Shown here one piece after another: positions 13,148-20,414 of a stretch of 39,936 bases of DNA. The notes beneath the pieces are model-generated. The model made no database searches. It had not been told where the DNA came from and saw nothing but the letters and a program-made list of their open reading frames with translations. The position numbers were made by a program, and so were the translations under genes. Positions within the stretch are counted from its first letter, which is position 1; each line of letters opens with the position of its first letter. Source of the DNA: Dehalococcoidia bacterium (GTDB taxonomy: Bacteria > Chloroflexota > Dehalococcoidia > UBA2979); the NCBI GenBank assembly GCA_023228825.1, contig JALOAL010000020.1, positions 1-39,936 on the forward strand, given 5' to 3'.

Positions 13148-13911
13148 CGCCCACCACCGTTGGCACGCGCCGCCGAGGCGACGGTCCGCCGCGCCTCGCG
13201 CTCCGGAATGCCCACGGAGCGCGCCGCCTGGATCAGTTCGTCGGTGATGTCGTGTCCGTCCTCAACGGCGCGACAGGCCGCCCAGAAGAGGCCGTTGTTT
13301 CGGTTCCCCTCACGCAGCGCCATCACGTGCCGGACCAGGGCGGCTCCGTCGCCGCTCACGGGGCGCGACGGCGGGGGTGGTGGCGTAGGAGGCCGAAGTA
13401 GTTCACGCAGTCGAGGCGGCAGCGTGACAGGGTCTCGGAGTTCCCAGCGGTACGGCTTCCCGGTCACCGGGTGCAGGCTTGGCGGCATGATCATGTAGCC
13501 GTGGACCTTGAGGTCCACGCCCGCAGGCACCCGCGTCGAGGTGAACTGTCCGGCCGGCCGGAGGAAGTACAGGTGTCGCCCGCCGTCCTGCCGGCCAGAA
13601 AGGACGGTCAGAGTTTCAGGGAGCGGTTCGGCCAACGCTTCCAACGCCTCGACGCTCCCGCCATTGCGTGGGTCGAGGTCCAGCACGATCAGCGAGTCCG
13701 GCACCACCGCGCCGATCAGCGCGGCCGGATGCTGGCGCCACAGCGCGCGGATGTCGTCGGGATCGCGGGTCGCGTCGAGGTGCCCGTTCGCAGTCCGAGG
13801 TGCCTTCGCGAGCGGCCCGGACTCCCGACACGGGAAGACGTGCCAGCCGGCCTCAGCGAGTTCGAGGGCAGCCTCGCCGTTCCGAACGGCTGCCGCGACG
13901 GCGACGGTCAA
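13144..13911 (-). CDS. Bifunctional DNA primase/polymerase (prim-pol family)
   Basis: The 255-residue protein matches the prim-pol domain of mobile elements. The N-terminal EAGWHVFPCRESG is followed by LIVLDLDPRNGG with the metal-binding DxD, the nucleotide-binding GGRHLYFL, and GVDLKVHGYMIMPPSLHPVTG. A proline-rich linker (PPTPPPPPSRPVSGDG) leads to a C-terminal helical PriCT-like part, GNRNNGLFWAACRAVEDG. It would make primers and possibly extend them during element replication. It is the first gene of the long coupled operon behind the hairpin at 13959-13997. Confidence 0.88.
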   Translation of the reverse strand: MTVAVAAAVRNGEAALELAEAGWHVFPCRESGPLAKAPRTANGHLDATRDPDDIRALWRQHPAALIGAVVPDSLIVLDLDPRNGGSVEALEALAEPLPETLTVLSGRQDGGRHLYFLRPAGQFTSTRVPAGVDLKVHGYMIMPPSLHPVTGKPYRWELRDPVTLPPRLRELLRPPTPPPPPSRPVSGDGAALVRHVMALREGNRNNGLFWAACRAVEDGHDITDELIQAARSVGIPEREARRTVASAARANGGGR

Positions 13912-13958
13912 CGATCCTCCGAGACGCAGCTACCCCCGTCGCTCCCCGCAGCGAGCAA

Positions 13959-13997
13959 GAAGCCCGAATCACCTGCACCAGAGCGGGTTCGGGCTTC
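13959..13997. terminator. Hairpin between excisionase-like and prim-pol genes
   Basis: GAAGCCCGAA (13959-13968) and TTCGGGCTTC (13988-13997) form a perfect 10 bp stem with a 19-base loop. It lies in the 130-base gap on the transcribed path from the excisionase-like gene to prim-pol. There is no following U tract on the minus strand, so it may be a weak attenuator or a protein-binding RNA structure rather than a full terminator. Confidence 0.45.
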
Positions 13998-14041
13998 CCG
14001 TGCCGCAGTCTCTTGGACTGGTGAGGAGCGGGAGAAGCGGA

Positions 14042-14242
14042 TCAACTTGCCTCCGCTTCGAGCGACGAGACGAAGGACGACAGCGCGTCTGCCGGGATCA
14101 TCCGACGCGCCCCCATCTTCACCGACCGGAGCCGGCGGCTATTGATGTACCCGTAGATCAGTGGGCGCGAGATGCCGCCCAGCCACTCGCATGCCTCGTC
14201 AAGGGTGTAGAGGCCCCGGTCGGCGGTAGGTATTCCGCTCAT
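14042..14242 (-). CDS. Excisionase-like HTH protein (AlpA/HTH_17 type)
   Basis: The 66-residue product has the winged HTH of excisionase and AlpA-like proteins: LYTLDEACEWLGGISRPLIY, then INSRRLRSVKMGARRMIPAD. Such proteins direct an integrase towards excision or switch on element genes. ATG 14242 follows GGAG at five bases; an upstream start at 14308 is possible but reads as poor coding. It is divergent from the plus-strand gene at 14373, so both promoters lie in the 130-base gap. Confidence 0.75.
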   Translation of the reverse strand: MSGIPTADRGLYTLDEACEWLGGISRPLIYGYINSRRLRSVKMGARRMIPADALSSFVSSLEAEAS

Positions 14243-14372
14243 GCCTTCTCCAAACCAGCGCCTGTAAGCGCTCGCGATCCTTTGCTCGTGGTGGTATCTT
14301 GCCTCCACCGGCGGCAGTTGACCGGGGATGTATCGGCATCTTGGGAATCAGATCGGCAGTTGGAGCAGCAAC
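14243..14372. promoter_or_regulatory. Divergent control region of the integrated element
   Basis: This gap separates the minus-strand replication operon from the plus-strand regulator/integrase genes. It holds the dyad AGCGC-CTGTAA-GCGCT at about 14257-14272 and a TTGACC near 14320 that could be a plus-strand -35, although no matching -10 is convincing. It is the natural place for the element's main switch. Confidence 0.4.
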
Positions 14373-15014
14373 ATGGCGCAAGAACAGCGGCGGCGCCGCG
14401 CGAGGAGGATCGACGCAGGCGTTCTTGCCCGCATCGATGACCTCGCGATCAACCACGGGCTCGGCGCTTCCGCTATCGAGCGTGCGCTCCGTGATGACGA
14501 AGAGATGCGCCAGCGCGGCGGTGCATCATTGCGGACGATTCAGGACCGCGTGCGCGAACTGCTGCCTCGCACGAGTGGCGGCGATGCGTGGCGTTTAGAG
14601 GACGCTGATCCTGACGAGGGCCGCGCCGTCCTGGAGGTGTTGGCGGAGATGGCGCGGGTCACGAACGGTAAGCGTTCGAGCCTGTCACGAGATCAGGCCG
14701 CGTGGGTTGTCCGTATCGACCGTGCCGCGCCCGGCCTGCTCGCGTGGGATCGCTATCGACTCGCCGTTGCTTACTCCGCTCGGAGCGCCCGCGGAGAGCC
14801 CACCGCCGACCTAGACATGCTCGTCGGCTTCCACCCGTGGGCCAGCGAGCGGGACAACAACGCCTACCGCCGTGCGATCGCCGACGGCGCGATCCCTGAG
14901 CCTCCCCGTCATCTGCTTTCAGTCGCAACGCCGACGCTCAGCGATTTCGCTGAGGTGGAGAAGGCGTTTGGGAAACTCCGGCGACAGGAGGAAGGAGAGA
15001 AACCGAGCGATTAG
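14373..15014 (+). CDS. Putative element DNA-binding regulator
   Basis: This 213-residue protein is not recognised as a named family. The N-terminus is strongly basic (QEQRRRRARRIDAG) and is followed by two helical regions that could form an HTH (DLAINHGLGASAIERALRDD and GGASLRTIQDRVRELLP). The rest is helical, with a conserved-looking FHPWASERDNNAYRRAIADG. It starts at ATG 14373 with GGAG eight bases upstream, and it is the first plus-strand gene facing the excisionase-like gene. Position suggests an early regulator of the element; that is inference. Confidence 0.6.
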   Translation: MAQEQRRRRARRIDAGVLARIDDLAINHGLGASAIERALRDDEEMRQRGGASLRTIQDRVRELLPRTSGGDAWRLEDADPDEGRAVLEVLAEMARVTNGKRSSLSRDQAAWVVRIDRAAPGLLAWDRYRLAVAYSARSARGEPTADLDMLVGFHPWASERDNNAYRRAIADGAIPEPPRHLLSVATPTLSDFAEVEKAFGKLRRQEEGEKPSD

Positions 15015-15104
15015 CGGAAGAGATTACTGACACGAAAGAGGAGGCCGAGAGCAGGAACTCTCGACCGCCCAAGGTGGCCACACGACTGAAGGGAAGGTAG
15101 CCAC

Positions 15105-15341
15105 ATGATCCATCTTATCCGGCAGCATCGTTACAGCGCGCTTGAGCGCGTCCTCGCTGCCACCACAAACCCGTTGCAACGGGTGGCCGTGGAGCGCTGC
15201 CACGAGGCCGATGCGCTGGCCTTCGAGGAACTGGCGGCGGACTTGAAGCCGGACTTGCTCGCGGGACTGCTGTGGGCAGTGGCCTGGAGCCCTGGCGCGG
15301 TGCGGGCGCATATCGAACACTCGCTGGGCGAGACGGCGTAA
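15105..15341 (+). CDS. Small element protein of unknown function
   Basis: This is a 78-residue ORF with GGAAGG six bases before its ATG and G/C-rich third positions. It is helical and acidic, without Cys clusters or membrane segments (LERVLAATTNPLQRVAVERC and LLAGLLWAVAWSPGAV). It lies between the putative regulator and the integrase. Confidence 0.5.
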   Translation: MIHLIRQHRYSALERVLAATTNPLQRVAVERCHEADALAFEELAADLKPDLLAGLLWAVAWSPGAVRAHIEHSLGETA

Positions 15342-15348
15342 GGCCGAA

Positions 15349-15540
15349 ATGGCGCACTCGGAGGCGGCTAGGGCGATCGTGACGAACCCCGAGGGGATCG
15401 CCGCTTTCCGGGAGCGGGTGCACACCCGGTTCTGCGCCTGCCGAGGGCACCTCAACGAATGCACAGCGAACAACGAGGCCCCAGCGGCCTCGGATGAGAG
15501 GAGCACGAAGATGAAGGATGACGCCGATGCCAACAACTAA
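15349..15540 (+). CDS. Small element protein of unknown function
   Basis: This 63-residue ORF begins 7 bases after the previous gene and overlaps the integrase start by 23 bases. It contains FCACRGHLNEC, a cluster of three Cys plus His that could bind a metal. The ribosome site is weak. It may serve mainly to couple translation into the integrase. Confidence 0.4.
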   Translation: MAHSEAARAIVTNPEGIAAFRERVHTRFCACRGHLNECTANNEAPAASDERSTKMKDDADANN

Positions 15541-16764
15541 GGCGAGACGGGCCAACGGAGAGGGCGCCCTCTACCAACGGGCCGATGGGAAATGGGAGGC
15601 AGCTCTCTACGTCGGCTACGGTCCGAATGGGAGACGCAAGCGGCGCAAGGCGGTTACTGCGACGAAGACGGAGGCCAAGCGTCGTCTCGCACAGATGCAG
15701 GGGGACATCGAGAAGAACCTCGATATCGAGTCTGAGAAGGACCGTCGCTGATTGGCTCGAGCGGTGGCTAGATGAGGCGACGGTGCGCCCACGCACGAAA
15801 GTCACGTATCGCGCGGCGATCAACGGGCACCTTGTCCCGGCCCTTGGCGTCATCCCGCTCCGCGATGTTCGGCCGGCGCACATCAAGGCGTACATGCGTG
15901 CACGTGACGAAGAGGGAGCGAGTCCACAGACGATCCGAAACGAATTCAGCACCCTTCGCAAGGCGTTAGAGGTGGCTGTCGGCGAGGGCTACCTCGAACG
16001 GAACTACGCGAAGAAGCCGTACACGTCCGCTCCCTCCGTCCCCCGCGAAGAGATGAACCCTCTGAGCTCTGATGAGGTGAAGAAGGCGATGGCGGCGGCG
16101 AAGGGGCATCCGTGGGAGGCGCTCTTCGTGCTCGCGGCGGCGACCGGCCTACGGCGAGCGGAGGTGCTCGGCCTCACATGGCCGTGCGTAGATCTCGACG
16201 GGGGGACGGTGCGGGTCGAGAAGACGCTCCAGCGCTACGACCGTGCGTTCCACATGGAGGAGCCTAAGACGCGCCGCAGCCGACGCACGGTCCCGATCCC
16301 GTCACCCGTGGTGGAGGTGCTGCGGGCACATCGCAAGCGCCAGGTCGAGGCGCGCCTCGCGTCCGAGGTCTGGTTGAACGAGTGGGACCTCGTGTTCGTC
16401 TGGAACATCGGGGAGCCGATTGAGGCGAAGCGGCTCCACGATGAGTTTGTCGCACTGCTCGCACACGCCGGTGTGCGGCGCGTGCGCTTCCATGATCTCC
16501 GGCATGGTGCGGCCTCGGTGCTGTTCGCCCAGGGTGCGACCATGAAGGAGATTCAGGAGACGCTCGGGCACTCAGACATTGGGATCACGATGAACGTCTA
16601 CACGCACCTCGGAGAGGAAATGCGCCGCGGCGTTGCCGACAAGATGGCCGCCGCTCTGTTCGGACAGAGAGCCTATCGCTCCCTCTACTGCTCTCTGACG
16701 CCCTCCGCTAGGACGGTCGTGGAGCCTCCTGGAAGCCAGAATCCTCAGCAATCGCAAGGGATTC

Positions 16765-16812
16765 GAATGGTCGGGGAGGCGGGATTTGAACCCACGACCC
16801 CCAGTCCCCCAG
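16765..16812. repeat. att site, right copy (48 bp, inside intact tRNA-Pro)
   Basis: It is identical over 48 bases to 8298-8345. On the minus strand it runs from the tRNA anticodon loop to the CCA end plus three bases, the usual crossover region of tRNA-targeting tyrosine integrases. It adjoins the integrase gene. Confidence 0.95.
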
Positions 16813-16844
16813 ACTGGTGCGCTGCCAGACTGCGCCACTCCCCG
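16768..16844 (-). tRNA. tRNA-Pro (anticodon GGG), CCA encoded
   Basis: A full cloverleaf is visible: acceptor CGGGGAG/CTCCCCG, D-stem GCGC/GCGC, anticodon stem CCAGT/ACTGG around CTGGGGG with anticodon GGG, T-arm GTGGG-TTCAAAT-CCCGC, then ACCA. It reads proline codon CCC. The gene remains intact after integration because the element supplies the same 3' half. Confidence 0.97.
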
Positions 16845-16982
16845 ACCGTAGGCCTTCGATGGTAGCAGGACATCGGCCTATGGCATCGTCCACCACGGTC
16901 CGAGGCGTGCGTGGGCGGGCCGGCGAGTACCCGGCTTCACGGGACTCCGAGGGATGCGCGTGCGTTATACACTCCCGGCGCG

Positions 16983-17020
16983 ATGCGGGGCCTGCCATGC
17001 GGGGCCTGCCATGCGGGGCG
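16983..17020. repeat. 14 bp tandem repeat, 2.7 copies
   Basis: ATGCGGGGCCTGCC occurs at 16983-16996 and 16997-17010, with a partial third copy at 17011-17020. It lies just before the gene at 17040. No other feature is seen between the tRNA and that gene. Confidence 0.85.
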
Positions 17021-17039
17021 TGAGACGGGGAGGTGTGTG

Positions 17040-17462
17040 ATGGCGAGCGAGACTCGGGGTATTGGCGAGGTCGTGGGTGAACTCGGGGTGGGCGAGCGGC
17101 TGGTGCTGGCGGGCGCTGCGGGGGTGTTCCTGCTGTGGCTCGTGTTCGACCTGATCCTGCAGGACTACTTCGTGGGCCAACTGCCGTTCCTGCTGGCGGT
17201 GCTGGTGCTGCTGGCTGCGGTCCGGGTGCGTGTGCAGAACGCGGAGCCGATCTTCTCGTACGAAGGGGCGCTATTGGTCTGCGCTCTGTCGCTCGGCGTG
17301 CTCGGGGTGCTCTCCGTGGTGGAGGACGTCCGTTACGAGGTGCTGAGCCGGGGTGGCGCCACGGCCGTGGGCGCAGTCCTGTTCTGGCTGGTGGCGCTGG
17401 TCGCAGGCGCCGGGGCGTGGCGGCTGCTCCAGGAGCGTCCCTCATCGAACAGTACTCACTGA
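17040..17462 (+). CDS. Four-span membrane protein of unknown function
   Basis: This 140-residue protein starts at ATG 17040 after GGGAGG. It has four hydrophobic segments: LVLAGAAGVFLLWLVFDLIL, LPFLLAVLVLLAAVRV, GALLVCALSLGVLGVLSVVE and AVGAVLFWLVALVAGAGAW. There are few charged residues between them and no known motif. It converges on the membrane protein ending at 17527. The frame is open upstream to 16911, but the ribosome site and the repeat argue for 17040. Confidence 0.75.
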   Translation: MASETRGIGEVVGELGVGERLVLAGAAGVFLLWLVFDLILQDYFVGQLPFLLAVLVLLAAVRVRVQNAEPIFSYEGALLVCALSLGVLGVLSVVEDVRYEVLSRGGATAVGAVLFWLVALVAGAGAWRLLQERPSSNSTH

Positions 17463-17526
17463 CGGCGCAGGCCGAGGCGCTGCGGGGGGCTCGGCGCTGT
17501 TGTCGGCGTCCCGGTTGGGGCGGCGG

Positions 17527-18945
17527 TCAGGCCAGCCCGGCCGCCCTGGCCACCACCACCAGGCCGAGGCCGGCCGCCGCAATGCCTCCGTACTCCACGG
17601 AGAGGGGCCACGAGAACGCCCTGGTGATGTGCGAGTGCAGCAGGCCGGTGGTGAGGTAGAACGCGAGCAGGAGCGTGAGCCCGGCCAGGTAGGTGTCCAG
17701 CGGCACGTAGTACATGAGCAGGCGCGCCTGCGCCATGATCACGCCGGTCACCACGGCGAAGCCGAGCGTCTCCAGGGGGTCGATCTCGCCCTCGCGGAGG
17801 ACTTCCATGGCCAGCATGGTGGAGGCCAGGCCCACCGCCAGCACGGCGGTGGCGAGGCTGACGTCGAAGACATAGGTCAGCGAGAAGACGGAGAAGCCGG
17901 CGACGTAGGTACCGGCGGTGACCACCACGCGCCCGGTGGCGTACTCGGGGGCCTGGGGGCGCACGCTGGCAGTCTCGGCCCAGGCGAGGGCGGCGAAGCC
18001 GAGGCCGGCCAGGAGCCCCACGAGGATCACGAGTTCGCCAGGCACGTTGTGCTCGATCACCACGGGCACGGCCAGCATGTAGAGCGCGGGTACGAACAGG
18101 TAGGCGGAGGTCTCCGCTCCGTCGGTGAAAGGCTGCCGCCAGGTCTGGCGCAGCGTGCCGTCCAGGCCGATCACCACGCTGCCGGCGCCCAGCAGCAGCA
18201 CCCACCTGGGCGAGGGCTCGATCAGCAGGAACGCCAGGATCACCGCGGTGGCGAGCCCACCGAGGACCACGAGGTGGGCGGAGATGCCGGCGTGGCGGCG
18301 ACGGACGCGAGGCTCCGGGGCGATCTCTGGCTCTGGCTCTGACTCTGACTCTGACTCTGGGTCTGGGTCTGCGTCTGCGTCTGCGTCTGCGTCTGGGGCG
18401 TCCGAGGCCGCGGCGGCAGGCAGAGCCCCCTCTCCCCAACTCTCTCCCGCGAGCGAGGAGGGGGCAGGAAGGGGCGGTTCGGTCGGTTCGGAGGCGAAGA
18501 CGGGGCTCGGGGCTTCTGGTGCAGGGCTGCCCTCGTCGCCACCCTCTCCTGTGAGGGGGAAGGGGGGCGGAAGGGGCGGCTCGGTCGGTTCGGAGACGGC
18601 GCCGGCGCTCGGGACTTCTGGCGTGGGGCTGCCCTCGTCCCCACTCTCGTCCGCGAGAGGGGAGGAGGCCGGAAGGGCGGGCTCGGTCGGTCCGGTGGGG
18701 GTGAGGAAGGCCGGGGGGGCAGTCGCGGGACTGTCCTCGTCGCCACTGTCGCGATCGTCGTCCGCGAGGGGAGAGGGGGTGGCGAGGTCCTCCGGGGGCT
18801 GCTCATCCTCGGCGGGGGAGGGGGGTGTGGTGCGGCGGAAGCGGCCCATCAGGCCGCGCACGCCGCCGGCGGGACGAGGCGCCCCGGGCGTCTCGTCTGG
18901 AGTCTGGTCTTCCGACGACTGGTCGGGTGTCGGCTGGTCCGTCAC
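17527..18945 (-). CDS. Polytopic membrane protein with long repetitive disordered N-terminus
   Basis: In the 472-residue product, residues 1-215 are Pro/Glu/Ser/Thr-rich and hold about four degenerate copies of a unit around SEPTEPPLP, GDEGSP and PLxGE. A strictly alternating acidic run follows (DADADADADPDP and then ESESESEPEPE). From about 225 to the end there are nine hydrophobic segments, for example LVVLGGLATAVILAFLLIE and LVILVGLLAGLGFAALAWA. I do not recognise the family with confidence; DUF5656-like proteins of Chloroflexota are a possibility. It lies 6 bases after the amidohydrolase stop, so they probably share an mRNA. The disordered part appears to be built from palindromic repeat DNA and a hexamer microsatellite. 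Confidence 0.75.
   Translation of the reverse strand: MTDQPTPDQSSEDQTPDETPGAPRPAGGVRGLMGRFRRTTPPSPAEDEQPPEDLATPSPLADDDRDSGDEDSPATAPPAFLTPTGPTEPALPASSPLADESGDEGSPTPEVPSAGAVSEPTEPPLPPPFPLTGEGGDEGSPAPEAPSPVFASEPTEPPLPAPSSLAGESWGEGALPAAAASDAPDADADADADPDPESESESEPEPEIAPEPRVRRRHAGISAHLVVLGGLATAVILAFLLIEPSPRWVLLLGAGSVVIGLDGTLRQTWRQPFTDGAETSAYLFVPALYMLAVPVVIEHNVPGELVILVGLLAGLGFAALAWAETASVRPQAPEYATGRVVVTAGTYVAGFSVFSLTYVFDVSLATAVLAVGLASTMLAMEVLREGEIDPLETLGFAVVTGVIMAQARLLMYYVPLDTYLAGLTLLLAFYLTTGLLHSHITRAFSWPLSVEYGGIAAAGLGLVVVARAAGLA
18326..18396. repeat. Hexanucleotide microsatellite within coding sequence
   Basis: Consecutive TCTGGC, TCTGAC, TCTGGG and TCTGCG hexamers encode the alternating Glu-Ser / Glu-Pro and Asp-Ala / Asp-Pro run on the minus strand. 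Because the unit is six bases, changes in copy number keep the frame and only alter the length of the acidic linker. Confidence 0.85.
18427..18790. repeat. Four degenerate palindromic (REP-like) units within coding sequence
   Basis: Units at about 18427-18505, 18532-18600, 18628-18698 and 18727-18790 share a C/T-rich arm (CCCTCTCC or CACTCTCG), a short loop and a G/A-rich arm (GAGGGGGAAGG or GAGAGGGGAGG). Three of them continue with GGAAGGGGCGG-like and TCGGTCGGT-like ends. They resemble dispersed intergenic REP-type repeats, yet here they stay in frame and encode the Pro/Glu/Ser-rich region. Confidence 0.55.
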
Positions 18946-18951
18946 TCGGCG

Positions 18952-19839
18952 CTATTCCCCCGCAAAGGCCGGCTGCTCGAAGCCGAAGATCTCCGCCGCG
19001 TTCTGGTAGCGGATGCGATGCTTCTGGTCGTCGTCCAGCCCCACGGCGTCGAAGATGCCCTCCAGGTTGGTGACGTGCTGCGCGATCTCGTCATTCCCGC
19101 AGTCCGAGCCCCACGTCAACTTCTCGACGCCGATCTCGTAGCCCACCAGGCGGCGCTCCACGGCGTGGCGCTCGATGGTGTCGCCGCCGGACATGTCCAG
19201 GTAGACGTTGTGGCGCCAGCGAGTGACCGAGGCGGCCTCGTCGTAGTTGCCGGTTCCGCCCATGTGCGCACCGATGAGCCTCAGGTTCGGAAAGTTGTTG
19301 GCAATGGTGTCCATGTGGAACGGGCGCATGCGCGTGGCGGAGACGTCGCGCCCGGCTGCGCGCGGGCCCTCCGCCCAGCGCCGGTACGTCTCGGCGGCCT
19401 TCGGGTCGCGGCGCGGGTGCGTAATGGAGTAGTCGATGCCCCCGCCGATGACGCCCATGTGCATCAGGATCGGCATGTTGAGTTCCTCGGCCACCTGGTA
19501 GACGCCGAAGTACTTGTAGTCGTCGTACGGACGGCGGACGCCGATCATCTTGAGGCCGCGGTAGCCCAGGTCATGCAGGCGGCGCACCTCGCGGCCGGTC
19601 ACGTCCTCCGGGTCCACCATGGCGGAGGGGACGAACAGGTCCTCGTGGCGCCGCGCGTACTTCAGCGACTCCTCGTACTCGAGGCCGAAGCGGCCGCCGC
19701 AGAGGAGAGAGGCCCTGGTGACGCCGGCTGCGCGGAGGGCGTCCGCGCGCTCGTCCAAGGCCTTCGCGTGGTCATGGTCGTCGGGATTTTCCCAGTTGCG
19801 CGGGAAATGGCAGTGGACGTCCCAGATCGGCGGCTTCAC
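18952..19839 (-). CDS. Amidohydrolase family 2 metal-dependent hydrolase
   Basis: The 295-residue TIM-barrel amidohydrolase has the metal ligands WDVHCHF at the N-terminus, a middle His in MPILMHMG, LIGAHMGG and the catalytic Asp in WGSDCGN. This fold covers decarboxylases and lactonases of aromatic or dicarboxylic acids; the substrate cannot be read from the sequence. I chose GTG at 19839 because AGGGGA lies six bases upstream and KPPIWDVHCHF begins the family homology; the frame is open to 19884. It is followed closely by the membrane protein gene. Confidence 0.85.
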   Translation of the reverse strand: MKPPIWDVHCHFPRNWENPDDHDHAKALDERADALRAAGVTRASLLCGGRFGLEYEESLKYARRHEDLFVPSAMVDPEDVTGREVRRLHDLGYRGLKMIGVRRPYDDYKYFGVYQVAEELNMPILMHMGVIGGGIDYSITHPRRDPKAAETYRRWAEGPRAAGRDVSATRMRPFHMDTIANNFPNLRLIGAHMGGTGNYDEAASVTRWRHNVYLDMSGGDTIERHAVERRLVGYEIGVEKLTWGSDCGNDEIAQHVTNLEGIFDAVGLDDDQKHRIRYQNAAEIFGFEQPAFAGE

Positions 19840-19946
19840 GTAGTGTCCCCTCGACTGGCGCGCAGCCCCTGCGTGCGCACCCAAGCATCAATCCTACCGC
19901 GCCCGGTGCTCGGAAGCCTGCCACCGGGCCGGCTTCCGAGGCGCGC

Positions 19947-20414
19947 CTACGGGCGCCGGGCGGTCACGATGTTGCGCACCTCGAAGCCAAGCGACGCCCA
20001 GAATGCGCGGGCGGGCTCGTTCAGGGCGAGGATGCCCGCTTCGACCTCGAACGTCCCGCGAGCGCGATGGTCTGCGAGGAGCGCCACGATGGCCTCCCGT
20101 CCGACGCCGCGACGGCGGAAGGGAGGGGCGACATAAAACTCGGCGATGGAGGCAACCTCGCGGCTCTCGTCCGGCCAGTCGGGGAGGACGCGCACCATCA
20201 GCAAGCCAGCGCGCTCGCCATCCGCCAGCACCCAGGAGACCTCGCGCCCCTCCATGTCGTCCAGGACGGCGCGACGGTGCACCTCCGCGTCCCAGTCCTC
20301 CGCGTGTGGGTCGTAGGTGTCGAGTTCGGCGTGGTACGTGGCGAGCATGGCGAAGAACTCGTCGTACTCCTCGGCAGGGACGGGGACGAGCGCGACCGGG
20401 GGGGTCACGGCCAT
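19947..20414 (-). CDS. GNAT family N-acetyltransferase
   Basis: This is a 155-residue acetyl-CoA-dependent acetyltransferase. Motif A is FYVAPPFRRRGVGREAIVAL, with the R-x2-G-x-G/A acetyl-CoA loop, and the C-terminal LNEPARAFWASLGFEVRN completes the fold. The start overlaps the upstream HAD gene by 10 bases, so they are co-translated. The acceptor substrate is not predictable. A GTG two codons later is an alternative start. Confidence 0.88.
   Translation of the reverse strand: MAVTPPVALVPVPAEEYDEFFAMLATYHAELDTYDPHAEDWDAEVHRRAVLDDMEGREVSWVLADGERAGLLMVRVLPDWPDESREVASIAEFYVAPPFRRRGVGREAIVALLADHRARGTFEVEAGILALNEPARAFWASLGFEVRNIVTARRP

Larger units (their letters stand above)
8298..16812. mobile_element. 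8.5 kb integrative element (satellite or reduced prophage) in tRNA-Pro
   Basis: A perfect 48-base direct repeat (8298-8345 and 16765-16812) bounds a block with a tyrosine integrase, excisionase-like protein, prim-pol, RepA-like ATPase, tail-chaperone-like protein and tape-measure fragment. The right copy is the 3' half of an intact tRNA-Pro; the left copy is the displaced duplicate. One repeat plus the intervening sequence gives a unit of 8467 bases. No capsid, portal, protease or large terminase gene is seen, so it cannot build particles alone. This points to a helper-dependent satellite or a decayed prophage. Confidence 0.88.
15518..16865 (+). pseudogene. Tyrosine integrase, frameshifted, reading into the tRNA
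   Basis: The frame from 15518 encodes the arm-binding domain (GEGALYQRADGKWEAALYVG) and stops at TGA 15749. The next frame continues the protein without loss: TVADWLERWLDEATVRPRTK (core-binding), ATGLRRAEVLGL with the first catalytic Arg, HDLRHGAASVLFAQG with His-x2-Arg, LGHSDIGITMNVYTHL with His and the Tyr nucleophile. Joining them needs one base skipped near 15735-15748. The frame then crosses the att repeat and the antisense of tRNA-Pro to 16865. If the shift is real the enzyme lacks its arm-binding domain unless recoding occurs; a sequencing error would restore it. Confidence 0.85.

Noticed and set aside
13471..14440. Plus-strand frames opposite prim-pol and the excisionase-like gene
   Set aside because: They are shadows with Arg/Ser-rich low-complexity translations and no start signal.
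16781..16865. A protein domain at the end of the integrase (GFEPTTPSPPDWCAARLRH)
   Set aside because: It is the translated antisense of tRNA-Pro, a common artefact, not a domain.
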